A stretch of 64,000 nt of DNA from Flavobacterium sp. 140616W15 (GCF_003668995.1 NZ_CP033068.1:4712001-4776000); one strand, 5' to 3'. Positions 35,458 to 44,462 are shown, counted from the stretch's first letter. The notes: generated by a model from the letters alone, not told the origin. Made by a program: numbers and translations.

Positions 35458-36171
35458 ATGACAAAGTTAAGTGTAAATATCAATAAAATTGCAACGTTAC
35501 GTAATGCACGTGGCGGAAATGTGCCAGATTTATTAAAAGTTGCAACCGATATTCAAAAATTTGGAGGGCAAGGAATAACGATACATCCACGTCCAGATGA
35601 GCGCCATATTCGTTATCAAGATGCGCGAGATTTAAAAGCAATTGTATATACCGAATATAATATTGAAGGAAATCCGCAACACAATTTTATTGATTTGGTT
35701 TTGGAATGCAAGCCAGATCAGGTAACATTGGTTCCAGATGCAGTTGGAGCTATTACCTCTTCAGCAGGTTGGGATACTATAAAAAATCAATCGTATTTGA
35801 CAGAAGTGATACAGGAGTTTCAGCGTAACGGAATAAGAACTTCGATTTTTGTAGATCCAGTTCTTGAAATTATTGAAGGAGCTAAAAAAACAGGAACAGA
35901 TAGAATCGAATTATATACAGAGGCTTTTGCGCATCAATATAGTTTAGGAAACGAAAAAGGAATCGATTCTTATGTAGAAGCTGCTAAATTGGCCAACGAA
36001 CTTCATTTAGGGATAAATGCTGGTCACGATTTGAGTTTGGATAACATTGAGTTTTTTAAACAAAATATCCCAGGATTATTAGAAGTTTCTATTGGTCATG
36101 CCTTAATTTCGGAAGCACTTTATCTTGGATTAGACAATGTGGTTAATATGTACTTACGTAAACTAAAATAA
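35458..36171 (+). CDS. pdxJ: Pyridoxine 5'-phosphate synthase
   Basis: Condenses 1-deoxyxylulose 5-phosphate with 3-amino-2-oxopropyl phosphate to make pyridoxine 5'-phosphate. It is a 237-residue TIM barrel with the family N-terminus 'LSVNINKIATLRNARGGNVPD' and active-site 'GITIHPRPDERHI' and 'LGINAGHDLSL' segments. The ATG at 35458 gives the conserved N-terminus; a GTG at 35431 would add nine non-conserved residues. It is divergent from the CBS gene. Confidence 0.96.
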   Translation: MTKLSVNINKIATLRNARGGNVPDLLKVATDIQKFGGQGITIHPRPDERHIRYQDARDLKAIVYTEYNIEGNPQHNFIDLVLECKPDQVTLVPDAVGAITSSAGWDTIKNQSYLTEVIQEFQRNGIRTSIFVDPVLEIIEGAKKTGTDRIELYTEAFAHQYSLGNEKGIDSYVEAAKLANELHLGINAGHDLSLDNIEFFKQNIPGLLEVSIGHALISEALYLGLDNVVNMYLRKLK

Positions 36172-36182
36172 CAAAGTAATTA

Positions 36183-36221
36183 AAACAATTATAACCTGAT
36201 GTAATTGGGTTATAATTGTTT
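36183..36221 (+). terminator. Terminator-like inverted repeat after pdxJ, abutting the next promoter
   Basis: Perfect 14-base arms AAACAATTATAACC (36183-36196) and GGTTATAATTGTTT (36208-36221) with an 11-base loop. It lies 11 bases after the pdxJ stop and ends in Ts, so it could terminate pdxJ. Its last base is the first base of the -7 box TACTTTCG. Confidence 0.6.
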
Positions 36222-36228
36222 ACTTTCG
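36221..36228 (+). promoter_or_regulatory. Putative -7 element of the TonB receptor / DUF4249 pair
   Basis: TACTTTCG is a one-mismatch match to TAnnTTTG, 21 bases before the GTG start at 36250. It abuts the inverted repeat of the upstream terminator. Confidence 0.35.
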
Positions 36229-36249
36229 CACTTTTCTTATTAAAATTAA

Positions 36250-38526
36250 GTGTTGAGACTAATTATTTTATTTTGTTTACTCTGTTTTTCTAACCTATTT
36301 GCACAGTCTAGAGCTACAATAGCAGGAACTGTGAGAACAGTAGAGAATGAAAGCCTAATTGGAGTAAACATTTCTTTTGAAACGAATAATAAATACTATT
36401 ATTCTACAAGTGATACTTTGAGTCACTTTGTCCAAAATCTTCCGGTGGGATTAGTAAAAATTACCGTTAACCATTTTGGGTATATAGAAAAATCTATCAG
36501 TTTTGATTGTAGAAGAGACACAATAATCACTATTGAGCTAGAAAATGACAGCTCACTTTTAAAAGAAGTTCTGATAGCTAATAATAAAAAGACTGTAATA
36601 ACAAATCTTTCAGGAAGTAAATTATCTTTTAATCCTAAGGAGCTATCTACAGTTCCAACTATTTTAGGGACAACCGACATAGTCAAGATTTTACAGCTTA
36701 CACCTGGAGTGCAGAATTCTGGAGATGCAAATGGATATCTGTATGTAAGAGGGGGTGATCCTGGGCATAACTCTATGTTATACGATGGAACTCCTATTTA
36801 TGGAATGTCACATTTATTAGGCGTTTTCCCTTTTTATAATACAGATCATATACAAGATGTTGAATTTGATAAATCAAGTTCGAACTCTAAATATGGAGGA
36901 CGTTTAAGTTCAACAACTTTATTAATTCCTAATAAAAAAATCCCTTCAGAACTTACAGTTGATGGAAATATTGGTTTGCTGGCGTCACAGGTTACATTAG
37001 GTATCCCGATTAGTGAAAAAACAGGAATTAGGATATCAGGAAGAAAAACATATATAGATGAAATAGTTGCTCCATTATTAAAATCAGATCCCAATAACGA
37101 GGATGTTCAGGATATGAAATACGGGTTTTCGGATGCTAACTTAACTTTTATTACTGAAATTTCTAAAAATAATTTATTGACCGTTTCAGCTTTTTCTAGT
37201 GCTGATAAATTGAAAATAAAAGACTCCGATTTGGCTTTGAATGCAAATTTAAAATGGAGTAATTTTAATGTTTCGCCTACTTTAGTCTCTAAGTTGTCTC
37301 CAGATGTAACAATGACTAATGCTATCTATTATACAAGATACACAAATGAATTAAAAATGGAGCAATCGACAATACAAATGGGGGTTTCTTCATTTGTCGA
37401 GGATTTTGGCTTTACAAATTCAATAACTCATTCAATAAAAGGAATTCCATTTGAATCGGGACTGCAATATGTTTATCACAATTTGCAACCACAAAAAATA
37501 GAAATAGAAAACTTTAGTGGTGTCAATAATTCAAGACAAAACGGATTAATTACTGCTAATGAACTGGCGATTTTCACAACAACTAAGCCAAAATTAGGAG
37601 ATAATTTAATTGCAGAATTAGGTTTGAGAGTCAATTATTATAATTCAGGTTCAAAATCTTTTTTGCATTTTCAGCCACGTGCAATTCTTAATTACTATAT
37701 GCACAAGAATCTTTCATTTTACGCTTCTTATAACAGGCAAAATCAATATTTGAATTTAATAACAACTTCGAGTGTAGGTATTCCTACCGATTTTTGGATC
37801 GCAAGCACAGATGGAATTCCAGCGCAATCTTCAAACGAGTTTGCTTTAGGTTCGAATCAAACTATTTCTAAAAATTTCACTTCTTCATTTGGGGCATTTT
37901 ATCGTTCTATGAAGCATTTGCTTGAATATCCTTATGGAGTTACACAGTTTAATGAGATTTCGATGTTAAAAAATGATTTATTAGAAGGGAATGGGAAAGC
38001 ATATGGATTAGAGTTTATGTTGAAAAAAAGCAGTGGCAAGTTTAAAGGTTGGATAAGTTATACTTTGAGTTGGTCAGATAGAAGTTTTGATAAACTTAAT
38101 AATGGAAATACCTATTATGCTAAATATGACAGACGCCATAATCTAGCTTTGGTTGGAACCTATGATTTAAACTCTAAATGGAATTTTGGAGTTACTCAAA
38201 TTTTTAGTTCAGGGAATCGTTTTACAATGCCAACATCTTGGTATTTTGTAAATAACAATCCAGTAAAGGAATATTCGGAGTATAATAATGCGCAAATGCC
38301 AAATTATATCCGAACAGATTTTTCGGTTAATTATTATTTTGTAAAAACGGCAAAAAAAGAAAGTGCTCTTAATTTTTCCATTTATAATACTTTCAATGTT
38401 GAGAATCCTATCTATGTGGTGATAAATGTACTAATGAATGACGATAAAAGTAATGTAATTGTTAAACCAGAAAAAAAAGTTTTGTATCGAATACTTCCTT
38501 CTATAAGTTGGAGGTTTAAATTTTAG
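36250..38526 (+). CDS. TonB-dependent receptor with carboxypeptidase-like N-terminal domain
   Basis: A 758-residue outer-membrane receptor. Signal peptide at the N-terminus (LIILFCLLCFSNLFAQS), a CarboxypepD regulatory-like domain (about 22-100: 'AGTVRTVENESLIGVNISFE'), a plug domain (about 115-225, with 'VRGGDPGHNSMLYDGTPIYGMSHLLGVF'), then the barrel. The start is GTG. The stop directly abuts the start of the DUF4249 lipoprotein gene, so the pair is co-translated. Such FecA-type receptor/DUF4249 pairs occur widely in Bacteroidota; the substrate is unknown. Confidence 0.9.
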   Translation: MLRLIILFCLLCFSNLFAQSRATIAGTVRTVENESLIGVNISFETNNKYYYSTSDTLSHFVQNLPVGLVKITVNHFGYIEKSISFDCRRDTIITIELENDSSLLKEVLIANNKKTVITNLSGSKLSFNPKELSTVPTILGTTDIVKILQLTPGVQNSGDANGYLYVRGGDPGHNSMLYDGTPIYGMSHLLGVFPFYNTDHIQDVEFDKSSSNSKYGGRLSSTTLLIPNKKIPSELTVDGNIGLLASQVTLGIPISEKTGIRISGRKTYIDEIVAPLLKSDPNNEDVQDMKYGFSDANLTFITEISKNNLLTVSAFSSADKLKIKDSDLALNANLKWSNFNVSPTLVSKLSPDVTMTNAIYYTRYTNELKMEQSTIQMGVSSFVEDFGFTNSITHSIKGIPFESGLQYVYHNLQPQKIEIENFSGVNNSRQNGLITANELAIFTTTKPKLGDNLIAELGLRVNYYNSGSKSFLHFQPRAILNYYMHKNLSFYASYNRQNQYLNLITTSSVGIPTDFWIASTDGIPAQSSNEFALGSNQTISKNFTSSFGAFYRSMKHLLEYPYGVTQFNEISMLKNDLLEGNGKAYGLEFMLKKSSGKFKGWISYTLSWSDRSFDKLNNGNTYYAKYDRRHNLALVGTYDLNSKWNFGVTQIFSSGNRFTMPTSWYFVNNNPVKEYSEYNNAQMPNYIRTDFSVNYYFVKTAKKESALNFSIYNTFNVENPIYVVINVLMNDDKSNVIVKPEKKVLYRILPSISWRFKF

Positions 38527-39384
38527 ATGATGAAAAAATACATTTTATTTCTTTTGATGATTGTGGTGTGGAGCTGTAATGATGATATTTTTAGCGACGG
38601 AATTAAATTGGAATCAAAGCTGGCTGTCGAAGGTTGGATTGAAGAAGGAGATGGCCCGCAAGTAATATTATCGAGGACGATACCAATAAATGACGTTGTT
38701 GATTCGACCAATGTCCTAAATCATGTGATACGTTCAGCAAAGATAACAGTGTCAGATGGGGAAACAACAGAAGTTTTAAGAGTTAAAAAGGATAATGATA
38801 GAATTCCTCCATTTATATACTTTGGTAGCGAAATCATAGGAAAAGCAGGAAAGACTTATACATTAAAAATTGAATATTTAAATAGAATAGTAGAAGCTAC
38901 TACAAGTATTCCTAATACGGTACCAATTGCAAGTGCTATCTACGAAAAGAAGAATGTAGCTGATACTACTGGATATATTTTTATAAAGTTTGACGATCCT
39001 GTAAATGAAAAGAATTATTATCAAATAGCTACGAAAGTAGATAAGAAGGAACCGATTTTTGTTCCTGCTTTTTATGGAAATCTAGATGATGATAATTTTG
39101 ATTCGCATTCGGTTTCTATGCAAGTAAATAGGGGAAGATTGTTTTTTCCAAAATCTAAATTTACACCTTATTTTACGGATGGTGATTTAATTTTTGTGAA
39201 ATTGAGAACAATGAATAAAGAAGTATTTAATTTTTGGAATAGTTGGCAAAACGAAATTGTAAACAGTAAAAATCCAATCTATCCCTCTAATACAAGTTTA
39301 AAATCGAATATTAAAGGAGGTGTGGGTATTTGGGCTGGTTACGGACAAAGTACTGTTCAGGTCAAAACGGTTCCAAAAAAATAA
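38527..39384 (+). CDS. DUF4249 family lipoprotein
   Basis: A 285-residue predicted lipoprotein (signal ending VVWSC, lipidated Cys17, followed by acidic NDD that could act as a surface export signal). The N-terminal 'LAVEGWIEEGDGPQVILSRTIPIND' is the DUF4249 hallmark. It begins immediately after the TonB receptor stop, and DUF4249 proteins are usually paired this way, by analogy with SusD-type partners. It ends 2 bases inside the following terminator region. Confidence 0.88.
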   Translation: MMKKYILFLLMIVVWSCNDDIFSDGIKLESKLAVEGWIEEGDGPQVILSRTIPINDVVDSTNVLNHVIRSAKITVSDGETTEVLRVKKDNDRIPPFIYFGSEIIGKAGKTYTLKIEYLNRIVEATTSIPNTVPIASAIYEKKNVADTTGYIFIKFDDPVNEKNYYQIATKVDKKEPIFVPAFYGNLDDDNFDSHSVSMQVNRGRLFFPKSKFTPYFTDGDLIFVKLRTMNKEVFNFWNSWQNEIVNSKNPIYPSNTSLKSNIKGGVGIWAGYGQSTVQVKTVPKK

Positions 39385-39415
39385 AGCCGATTTGAATTAT
39401 TTTCAAATCGGCTTT
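39383..39415. terminator. Bidirectional terminator between convergent lipoprotein genes
   Basis: Perfect 14-base arms AAAGCCGATTTGAA (39383-39396) and TTCAAATCGGCTTT (39402-39415) with a 5-base loop and A/T-rich tails on both sides. It serves the plus-strand DUF4249 gene and the minus-strand lipoprotein gene ending at 39425. Confidence 0.88.
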
Positions 39416-39424
39416 AAATTATTT

Positions 39425-40822
39425 TTATTTTTTATCTGTAAAAGACTTTACGAAATCGTTGAATTTAGTTTCAAGTTTTTCAAAATCTTTTGAGAAATAA
39501 ACACTCATTTCTACTTCGGTTTTGTCATTAAATCTTAAGTAATATATTTCTTCAAGGTATGGTTGTGAAAATGATTCACCTTCATCATTACCCCATGACC
39601 AATATTTATATTGAGAATCCCAAACAGGTAATTTAAAAACATAATCAGCTCCTCTTTTTTCTGATTGTTGAATAATGTCTGCGATTTTAGTTCCGTCTTT
39701 TTTAGATACTAAAATTAATTTCATATTTTTATTAAAGTTGGCAGCAGACCCTTCAGAATACTTTTTTTCGTATGCATTCAATGCAGTAAAATATGCTTTG
39801 TAGTTATTATTAGGATTGTTGTATTCAAGATCAGCAGGTCTTGTTTTTTCTAAAGTTGCGTTATCAGCTGCCTCAGTTGCTAAGTCCATATCGGCAATAA
39901 TAATAAAGTTGTCCATTATTTTTGCTAATCCATTCGCTTTACCTTTGTATTGAGCAAGCGGTTCTTCTTTTAGTAAACCATCAATATCTGCGGTGCTTCC
40001 TGCAGTAAATTCTACTAAATTCTTTCCGTTATAGGTAAATGAACCTTTAGTTGTATTGTCTGTAGCTTTCTTATTACCGCTAATTTCAAGAGTATAGCCA
40101 TCGTTTAATACCATTTTGTAACTGGCTTGATCTGGAGAAATACTTCCGTTAGAGTATTTAGCATTGGAAATAATAGTTGCTGCTTGAGCACCACCAATTG
40201 TTAAAGTAGCGTTAGCTGATGTTGGTAAAAAGTAGTAGTCATTTATGGTTGGACTTTGTACGTATTCTTCATTTATAGGGTCATATGACCAGCTTCCGTA
40301 AGTGTCTGTAAGTTCTACTTTTATGTCAGAAGAAACACTTTTAGCAGAAAATGTTGCGTTGTTTTCTTTTCCATTTGTTTTAGCAGGGAAAACAAATTTT
40401 AAATCTGTACTTGAAGGTGCTTTAGTCCAAATTTTTTCAGCATCGTTCCAAGTATAAATACCGTAAACATCAGCTACTTTTAAAATGTCTTCTGCTTCAT
40501 TGCCATTTTTTCCGCCAAAAATATCAGTTGGACTAAGACTTAGTAAACTTCTTAAATTTTGGATAGCTTCGATTGCACCAGATGTTTTGGTTTTTTCCAT
40601 TTGCAGAAGCATTTCATTTGCTTCAACCTCTAGTTTAACTTTTTGGTCAGCAGGAGTTAAAGAAGAGTAAGGAAGTTTGCTAATTCTTGCAATTTGTTCT
40701 TGTAATGTTTCTTCTTTTGGAGTAGTTGTAGTGGGTTCATTAGCAGGTTCGTCGTCATTATTTGAGCACGAAATAGCCAATTGTGAAATAATCACAGAAG
40801 CCATAATGATTTTTTTAATCAT
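39425..40822 (-). CDS. Predicted surface lipoprotein of unknown function
   Basis: A 465-residue lipoprotein: signal MIKKIIMASVIISQLAISC with lipidated Cys19, followed by SNNDDE, an acidic stretch like Bacteroidota surface-export signals, and then a low-complexity Pro/Thr linker. The body is rich in Asp, Asn, Lys and Thr and repeats 'GSF', 'NATL' beta-sheet elements, but I do not recognise a family. The start is ATG 40822; the frame extends further upstream but without signal character. A minus-strand -7 box lies 58 bases upstream. It is a single gene. Confidence 0.75.
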   Translation of the reverse strand: MIKKIIMASVIISQLAISCSNNDDEPANEPTTTTPKEETLQEQIARISKLPYSSLTPADQKVKLEVEANEMLLQMEKTKTSGAIEAIQNLRSLLSLSPTDIFGGKNGNEAEDILKVADVYGIYTWNDAEKIWTKAPSSTDLKFVFPAKTNGKENNATFSAKSVSSDIKVELTDTYGSWSYDPINEEYVQSPTINDYYFLPTSANATLTIGGAQAATIISNAKYSNGSISPDQASYKMVLNDGYTLEISGNKKATDNTTKGSFTYNGKNLVEFTAGSTADIDGLLKEEPLAQYKGKANGLAKIMDNFIIIADMDLATEAADNATLEKTRPADLEYNNPNNNYKAYFTALNAYEKKYSEGSAANFNKNMKLILVSKKDGTKIADIIQQSEKRGADYVFKLPVWDSQYKYWSWGNDEGESFSQPYLEEIYYLRFNDKTEVEMSVYFSKDFEKLETKFNDFVKSFTDKK

Positions 40823-40879
40823 AGTAAAAGAGTTAAGGGTTAGTTTAGTTTTTATAAGAAAAGAACTAATATTTTTTGC

Positions 40880-40887
40880 GAAAATAG
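40880..40887 (-). promoter_or_regulatory. Putative -7 element of the unknown lipoprotein gene
   Basis: TATTTTCG on the minus strand is one mismatch from TAnnTTTG, 57 bases upstream of the ATG. Confidence 0.3.
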
Positions 40888-40951
40888 TCTTTATTAATTG
40901 GATATACAATACCTGTTTTTGATGATTTTTCGTTTGCTTAAATTAGTTTTT

Positions 40952-40959
40952 TACCTTTG
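40952..40959 (+). promoter_or_regulatory. Putative -7 element of the hydrolase gene
   Basis: TACCTTTG fits TAnnTTTG, 38 bases before the ATG at 40998. The nearest upstream TTG is only 15 bases away, shorter than usual. Confidence 0.4.
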
Positions 40960-40997
40960 TAAGGTGATTTAGTCAATTAAAATAAAATTATTATTAA

Positions 40998-41762
40998 ATG
41001 TTATACTCAAAAATAGAAGGGGAGGGCAAGCCATTGCTAATTCTTCATGGATTCTTAGGAATGTCTGATAATTGGAAAACACTTGGGACTCAATTTGCTG
41101 CTGATGGTTTTCAGGTTCATATTTTAGATTTACGTAATCACGGACGTAGTTTTCATTCGGATGTATTTACTTATGAGGCGATGGTGCAGGATGTTTTCGA
41201 ATATTGTCAAGCGAATAACTTGGATAAAGTCGATGTCATAGGACATTCGATGGGTGGTAAAACGGCTATGTTTTTTGCCGCAACACATCCTGAAAAAGTT
41301 AATAAACTAATTGTAGCCGATATTGCTCCTAAATATTATCCGCAACATCATCAAGATATTTTGGCTGGATTAAATGCAGTTGATTTTTCGGTAAAACCAA
41401 GTCGTAATGATGTCGAAGCTATTTTGGCGACGTATATATCTGATTTTGGAACAAGACAATTCTTAATGAAGAATCTATATTGGCATGAACCAGGGCAATT
41501 AGCATTTAGATTTAATTTACCAGTCTTTAATACTAATTTAGAGGCTATTGGTAAAGAGCTAGACTCTGATTTAGTTTTTAATAACCCTACATTATTTATT
41601 AGAGGAGGTGCATCGAGATATATTTTAGATTCAGATTTTGAGAACATCAAACAGCATTTTCCAAATTCAAATATTGAGACGATTCCAAACGTTGGGCATT
41701 GGTTACATGCCGAAAATCCTAAGATGTTTTACGAGTTAGCTATCGATTTTTTGAAGAAATAA
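40998..41762 (+). CDS. Alpha/beta hydrolase (YbfF-type esterase family)
   Basis: A 254-residue cytoplasmic alpha/beta-fold hydrolase. The oxyanion region is 'LLILHGFLGMSDNW', the nucleophile elbow is GHSMGG (serine nucleophile), and the C-terminal catalytic histidine is in 'NVGHWLHAENP'. The pattern 'ILDLRNHGRSFHSDVFTYEAM' is typical of YbfF-like esterases with broad acyl-ester specificity. The natural substrate cannot be told from the sequence. It is upstream of a small membrane protein. Confidence 0.88.
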   Translation: MLYSKIEGEGKPLLILHGFLGMSDNWKTLGTQFAADGFQVHILDLRNHGRSFHSDVFTYEAMVQDVFEYCQANNLDKVDVIGHSMGGKTAMFFAATHPEKVNKLIVADIAPKYYPQHHQDILAGLNAVDFSVKPSRNDVEAILATYISDFGTRQFLMKNLYWHEPGQLAFRFNLPVFNTNLEAIGKELDSDLVFNNPTLFIRGGASRYILDSDFENIKQHFPNSNIETIPNVGHWLHAENPKMFYELAIDFLKK

Positions 41763-41818
41763 TTACTTTGTTTAATGAAAATTTTATTACTTTTAAATAA
41801 ATTTTAAAACAAAAAAAT

Positions 41819-42163
41819 ATGAAATTACTACTCAGAATATTGATTACCGCAGGCTTAGTATTGCTAATAGCTCATTTTATGCCAGGCGTTCATGTAGCTA
41901 GTTTTACTATTGCTTTAATTGTTGCTGTGGTGCTAGGATTACTTAATGTTTTTATTAAGCCGTTGTTAGTATTGTTCACATTGCCAGTTACTTTGATTAC
42001 GTTTGGATTGTTTTTGTTGGCTATTAATGCTATAATTATTTTGTTATGTACCAAAATTGTTGGTGGGTTTACTGTCGATTCGTTTTGGACAGCGCTAATA
42101 TTTAGTATTGTTCTGTCTATTCTACAGTCTATTACGTATAAAATATTAGGAGAAGATAGATAA
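41819..42163 (+). CDS. Phage-holin-family / DUF360 small membrane protein
   Basis: A 114-residue protein with four closely packed helices, matching the PF04020 (DUF360, formerly 'phage holin 4_2') family: 'MPGVHVASFTIALIVAVVLGLLNVFIKPLLVLFTLPVTLITFGLFLLAINAIII'. Despite the name, family members are chromosomal membrane proteins of unknown role and no phage genes are nearby. Confidence 0.85.
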   Translation: MKLLLRILITAGLVLLIAHFMPGVHVASFTIALIVAVVLGLLNVFIKPLLVLFTLPVTLITFGLFLLAINAIIILLCTKIVGGFTVDSFWTALIFSIVLSILQSITYKILGEDR

Positions 42164-42217
42164 AATAGTAAGGAGGAAGAGTCTTAAAAAGCACTTCTTA
42201 TCAATATATTAAAAAGC

Positions 42218-42248
42218 TTGGTTGGGTTGCAAAAATTTTATAATTTTG
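42218..42248 (+). promoter_or_regulatory. Promoter of tig
   Basis: TTG at 42218-42220, a 20-base spacer and TAATTTTG at 42241-42248 together match the Bacteroidota promoter layout. The tig ATG is 34 bases downstream. The promoter lies inside a perfect inverted repeat. Confidence 0.6.
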
Positions 42249-42256
42249 CAACCCAA
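42222..42256. repeat. Inverted repeat spanning the tig promoter
   Basis: Perfect 13-base arms TTGGGTTGCAAAA (42222-42234) and TTTTGCAACCCAA (42244-42256), separated by nine bases. The right arm contains most of the -7 box. It could be an operator, a 5' leader hairpin, or a terminator for the upstream membrane-protein gene (it is followed by TTTTATT). Confidence 0.75.
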
Positions 42257-42282
42257 TTTTATTATGTAAATTAAAGAAGAAG

Positions 42283-43607
42283 ATGGATATTAAAAGAGTA
42301 GCAATAAACGCAGTAAATGAGACAATTGTATTGAACGTTGTTCATATGGATTACAAAGGTCAAGTTCAAAAAAGATTAAACGAAAAAATGCCTTTGGCAA
42401 CTGTAAAAGGTTTTAGAAAAGGTCAAGTTCCTAAAGATCTTGTTGAAAAACAATACGGAAAAGGAATAAAACAAGAAGAAGTTAAAAAGTAGTTGATTTG
42501 GCTTTGGAGCGTTATGTACAATCTGAAAGATTAAATCTTCTTGGGACTCCTCTTGCTAAAGAAAACGAAAATTTTGATTGGGATGCTGAAGAATTAGTAT
42601 TCGAATATGAAATTGGTTTAGTACCAAACTTCGAAATTGATCTTGAAGCTAAAAATGATATCGTAAAATATATCGTTACTGCTGATGATAAATTAATCGA
42701 TGGTCAAGTAGAGCGTATCCAAAAACAATTTGGGAAAGCAATTCCTCAAGATGTAGTTGTAGCTGATTCTGATATTACAGGAACTTTTACAAACGAAGAA
42801 AAAGGAATTAACAATACTACAACAATCTCACTTTCTATCTTTAAAGATAAAAAAACTGCTGATAAATTTATCGGTAAAAAAGTTGGAGATGTTGTAACTG
42901 TAAATACTAAAGGTTTATTCGAAGATGATCACCAATTAATGGATTACTTAAAAGTAAGTCATGATGATGTTCACGGTTTAGATGTAGATGTTAACTTTAC
43001 CATCGAAGCTATCAATGGTGCTGAATTGGCAGAATTAAACCAAGAATTGTTTGATAAACTTTTCGGTGAAGGTAAAGTAGCTTCATTAGAAGATTTGAAA
43101 GCAAAAATTAAAGAAGATGCAGAGCTTCAATTTGCACAACAAGCAGATCAAAAATTATTAGCAGATGTTCAAGATTTCTTAATTGAGAGCACTAAATTTG
43201 AATTGCCAGCTGAATTCCTAAAAAAATGGTTGCAAACTGTAGGTGAGAAAAAATTATCTCCAGAAGAAGCAGAAGTTGAATACGCAAGATCAGAAAAAGG
43301 ATTACGTTTTCAATTAATTGAAGGAAAAGCAATGGCTCAAAGTAATATCCAAATTACATTTGAAGATTTGAAAGCATTCACAACAGCTGCTATCAAACAA
43401 CAAATGGCTCAATTTGGACAAACAAATCCAACAGACGAAGAAGTTCAAGGAATTGTTGCAAGAGTATTGTCAAACCAAGAAGAAGTAAAAAGACTTTCTG
43501 AGCAAGTTGTAGCTGAGAAGTTATTGGAGTTGTTTAAAGAAAAAGCAAATCCAACAACTAAAGAAGTAACTTACGGAGAATTTATTGCAGCTTCTTACGG
43601 AGAATAA
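42283..43607 (+). pseudogene. tig: Trigger factor, interrupted by a frameshift
   Basis: Ribosome-associated chaperone and peptidyl-prolyl isomerase. The first frame (42283-42492) has the ribosome-binding loop region 'VKGFRKGQVPKDLVEKQYGKG' and stops after EEVKK. The second frame (42498-43607, 369 residues) carries the rest of the N-domain, the PPIase domain and the C-terminal arms. Restoring one A in the five-A run at 42484-42488 joins them as VKKVVDLALERY, giving a normal full-length protein of about 441 residues. All other parts look intact, so this is either a very recent mutation or a missing base in the sequence. It is upstream of clpP and clpX, the usual order. Confidence 0.92.
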
Positions 43608-43630
43608 TTTCTAAAAAAATAAGTATATTT

Positions 43631-43667
43631 GAGCGTCAAAAGAATTTATTCTTTGACGCTCTTTTTT
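43631..43667 (+). terminator. Rho-independent terminator of tig
   Basis: Stem GAGCGTCAAA (43631-43640) / TTTGACGCTC (43652-43661) followed by seven Ts. It lies 24 bases after the tig stop. Confidence 0.88.
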
Positions 43668-43775
43668 TAGGTTTCAAATTTAAAATAAGACATATTGGCA
43701 TTGTTTATAAAGAGGTATGACCTTTGATTAAATAAAATATATAATATAGTAACGTACAACTTAGAACAAAAAAAT

Positions 43776-44450
43776 ATGAACTACGGTAAAGAATTTAAAA
43801 AATTTGCTACAAAGCACCAAGGAGTAAATGCTATGTATTACGATAAAATCGTAAGTGCAATGACTCCAACTAATATGACTCCATATATTATAGAAGAACG
43901 TCAGTTGAATATTTCACAGTTAGACGTTTTTTCAAGATTAATGATGGATAGAATTATTTTCCTTGGAACAGGAATTGATGATCAAATTGCAAATATTGTT
44001 CAAGCGCAATTGTTGTTCTTAGAAAGTGCAGATGCATCTAAAGACATTCAGATTTATCTAAATTCTCCAGGAGGAAGTGTTTATGCAGGATTAGGAATCT
44101 ATGATACAATGCAATATATTAAACCAGATGTAGCTACAATTTGTACAGGAATGGCTGCTTCAATGGGAGCTGTTTTATTATGTGCAGGAGCAGCAGGAAA
44201 ACGTTCAGCATTGCCACATTCAAGAGTAATGATTCACCAGCCATCTGGAGGAGCACAAGGAGTTGCTACAGATATGGAAATTAATCTACGTGAAATGTTG
44301 AAACTGAAAGATGAATTATACAACATCATTTCTCAGCATTCAGGACAAACTTTTGATAAAGTACATAAAGATAGCGAACGCGATTACTGGATGATTGCCG
44401 ATGAAGCTAAAGAGTACGGAATGATTGATGAAGTTTTGAGAAGAGGATAA
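43776..44450 (+). CDS. clpP: ATP-dependent Clp protease proteolytic subunit
   Basis: The serine protease of the ClpXP complex. It has 224 residues with the catalytic triad visible: Ser in GMAASMGAVLL, His in RVMIHQPSGG, and Asp in the 'HKDSERDYWM' region. The start codon is ATG. About 20-30 residues precede the usual mature N-terminus and are probably a propeptide. It is 175 bases upstream of clpX, with a repeat-bearing spacer between them. Confidence 0.96.
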   Translation: MNYGKEFKKFATKHQGVNAMYYDKIVSAMTPTNMTPYIIEERQLNISQLDVFSRLMMDRIIFLGTGIDDQIANIVQAQLLFLESADASKDIQIYLNSPGGSVYAGLGIYDTMQYIKPDVATICTGMAASMGAVLLCAGAAGKRSALPHSRVMIHQPSGGAQGVATDMEINLREMLKLKDELYNIISQHSGQTFDKVHKDSERDYWMIADEAKEYGMIDEVLRRG

Positions 44451-44462
44451 ATTTTGAAGGTT

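Noticed and set aside
36250..38526. Possible susC-type naming for the two TonB receptors
   Set aside because: No SusD gene lies next to either receptor; one is paired with DUF4249 and the other with an MFS gene. I kept the general TonB receptor call.
40677..40922. Plus-strand ORF opposite the unknown lipoprotein gene
   Set aside because: It is antisense to a gene with a clear signal peptide and lipobox, and its residues show no protein-family character.
41819..42163. 'Holin' as evidence for a prophage
   Set aside because: The family name is historical; no other phage gene is near and the neighbours are housekeeping genes.
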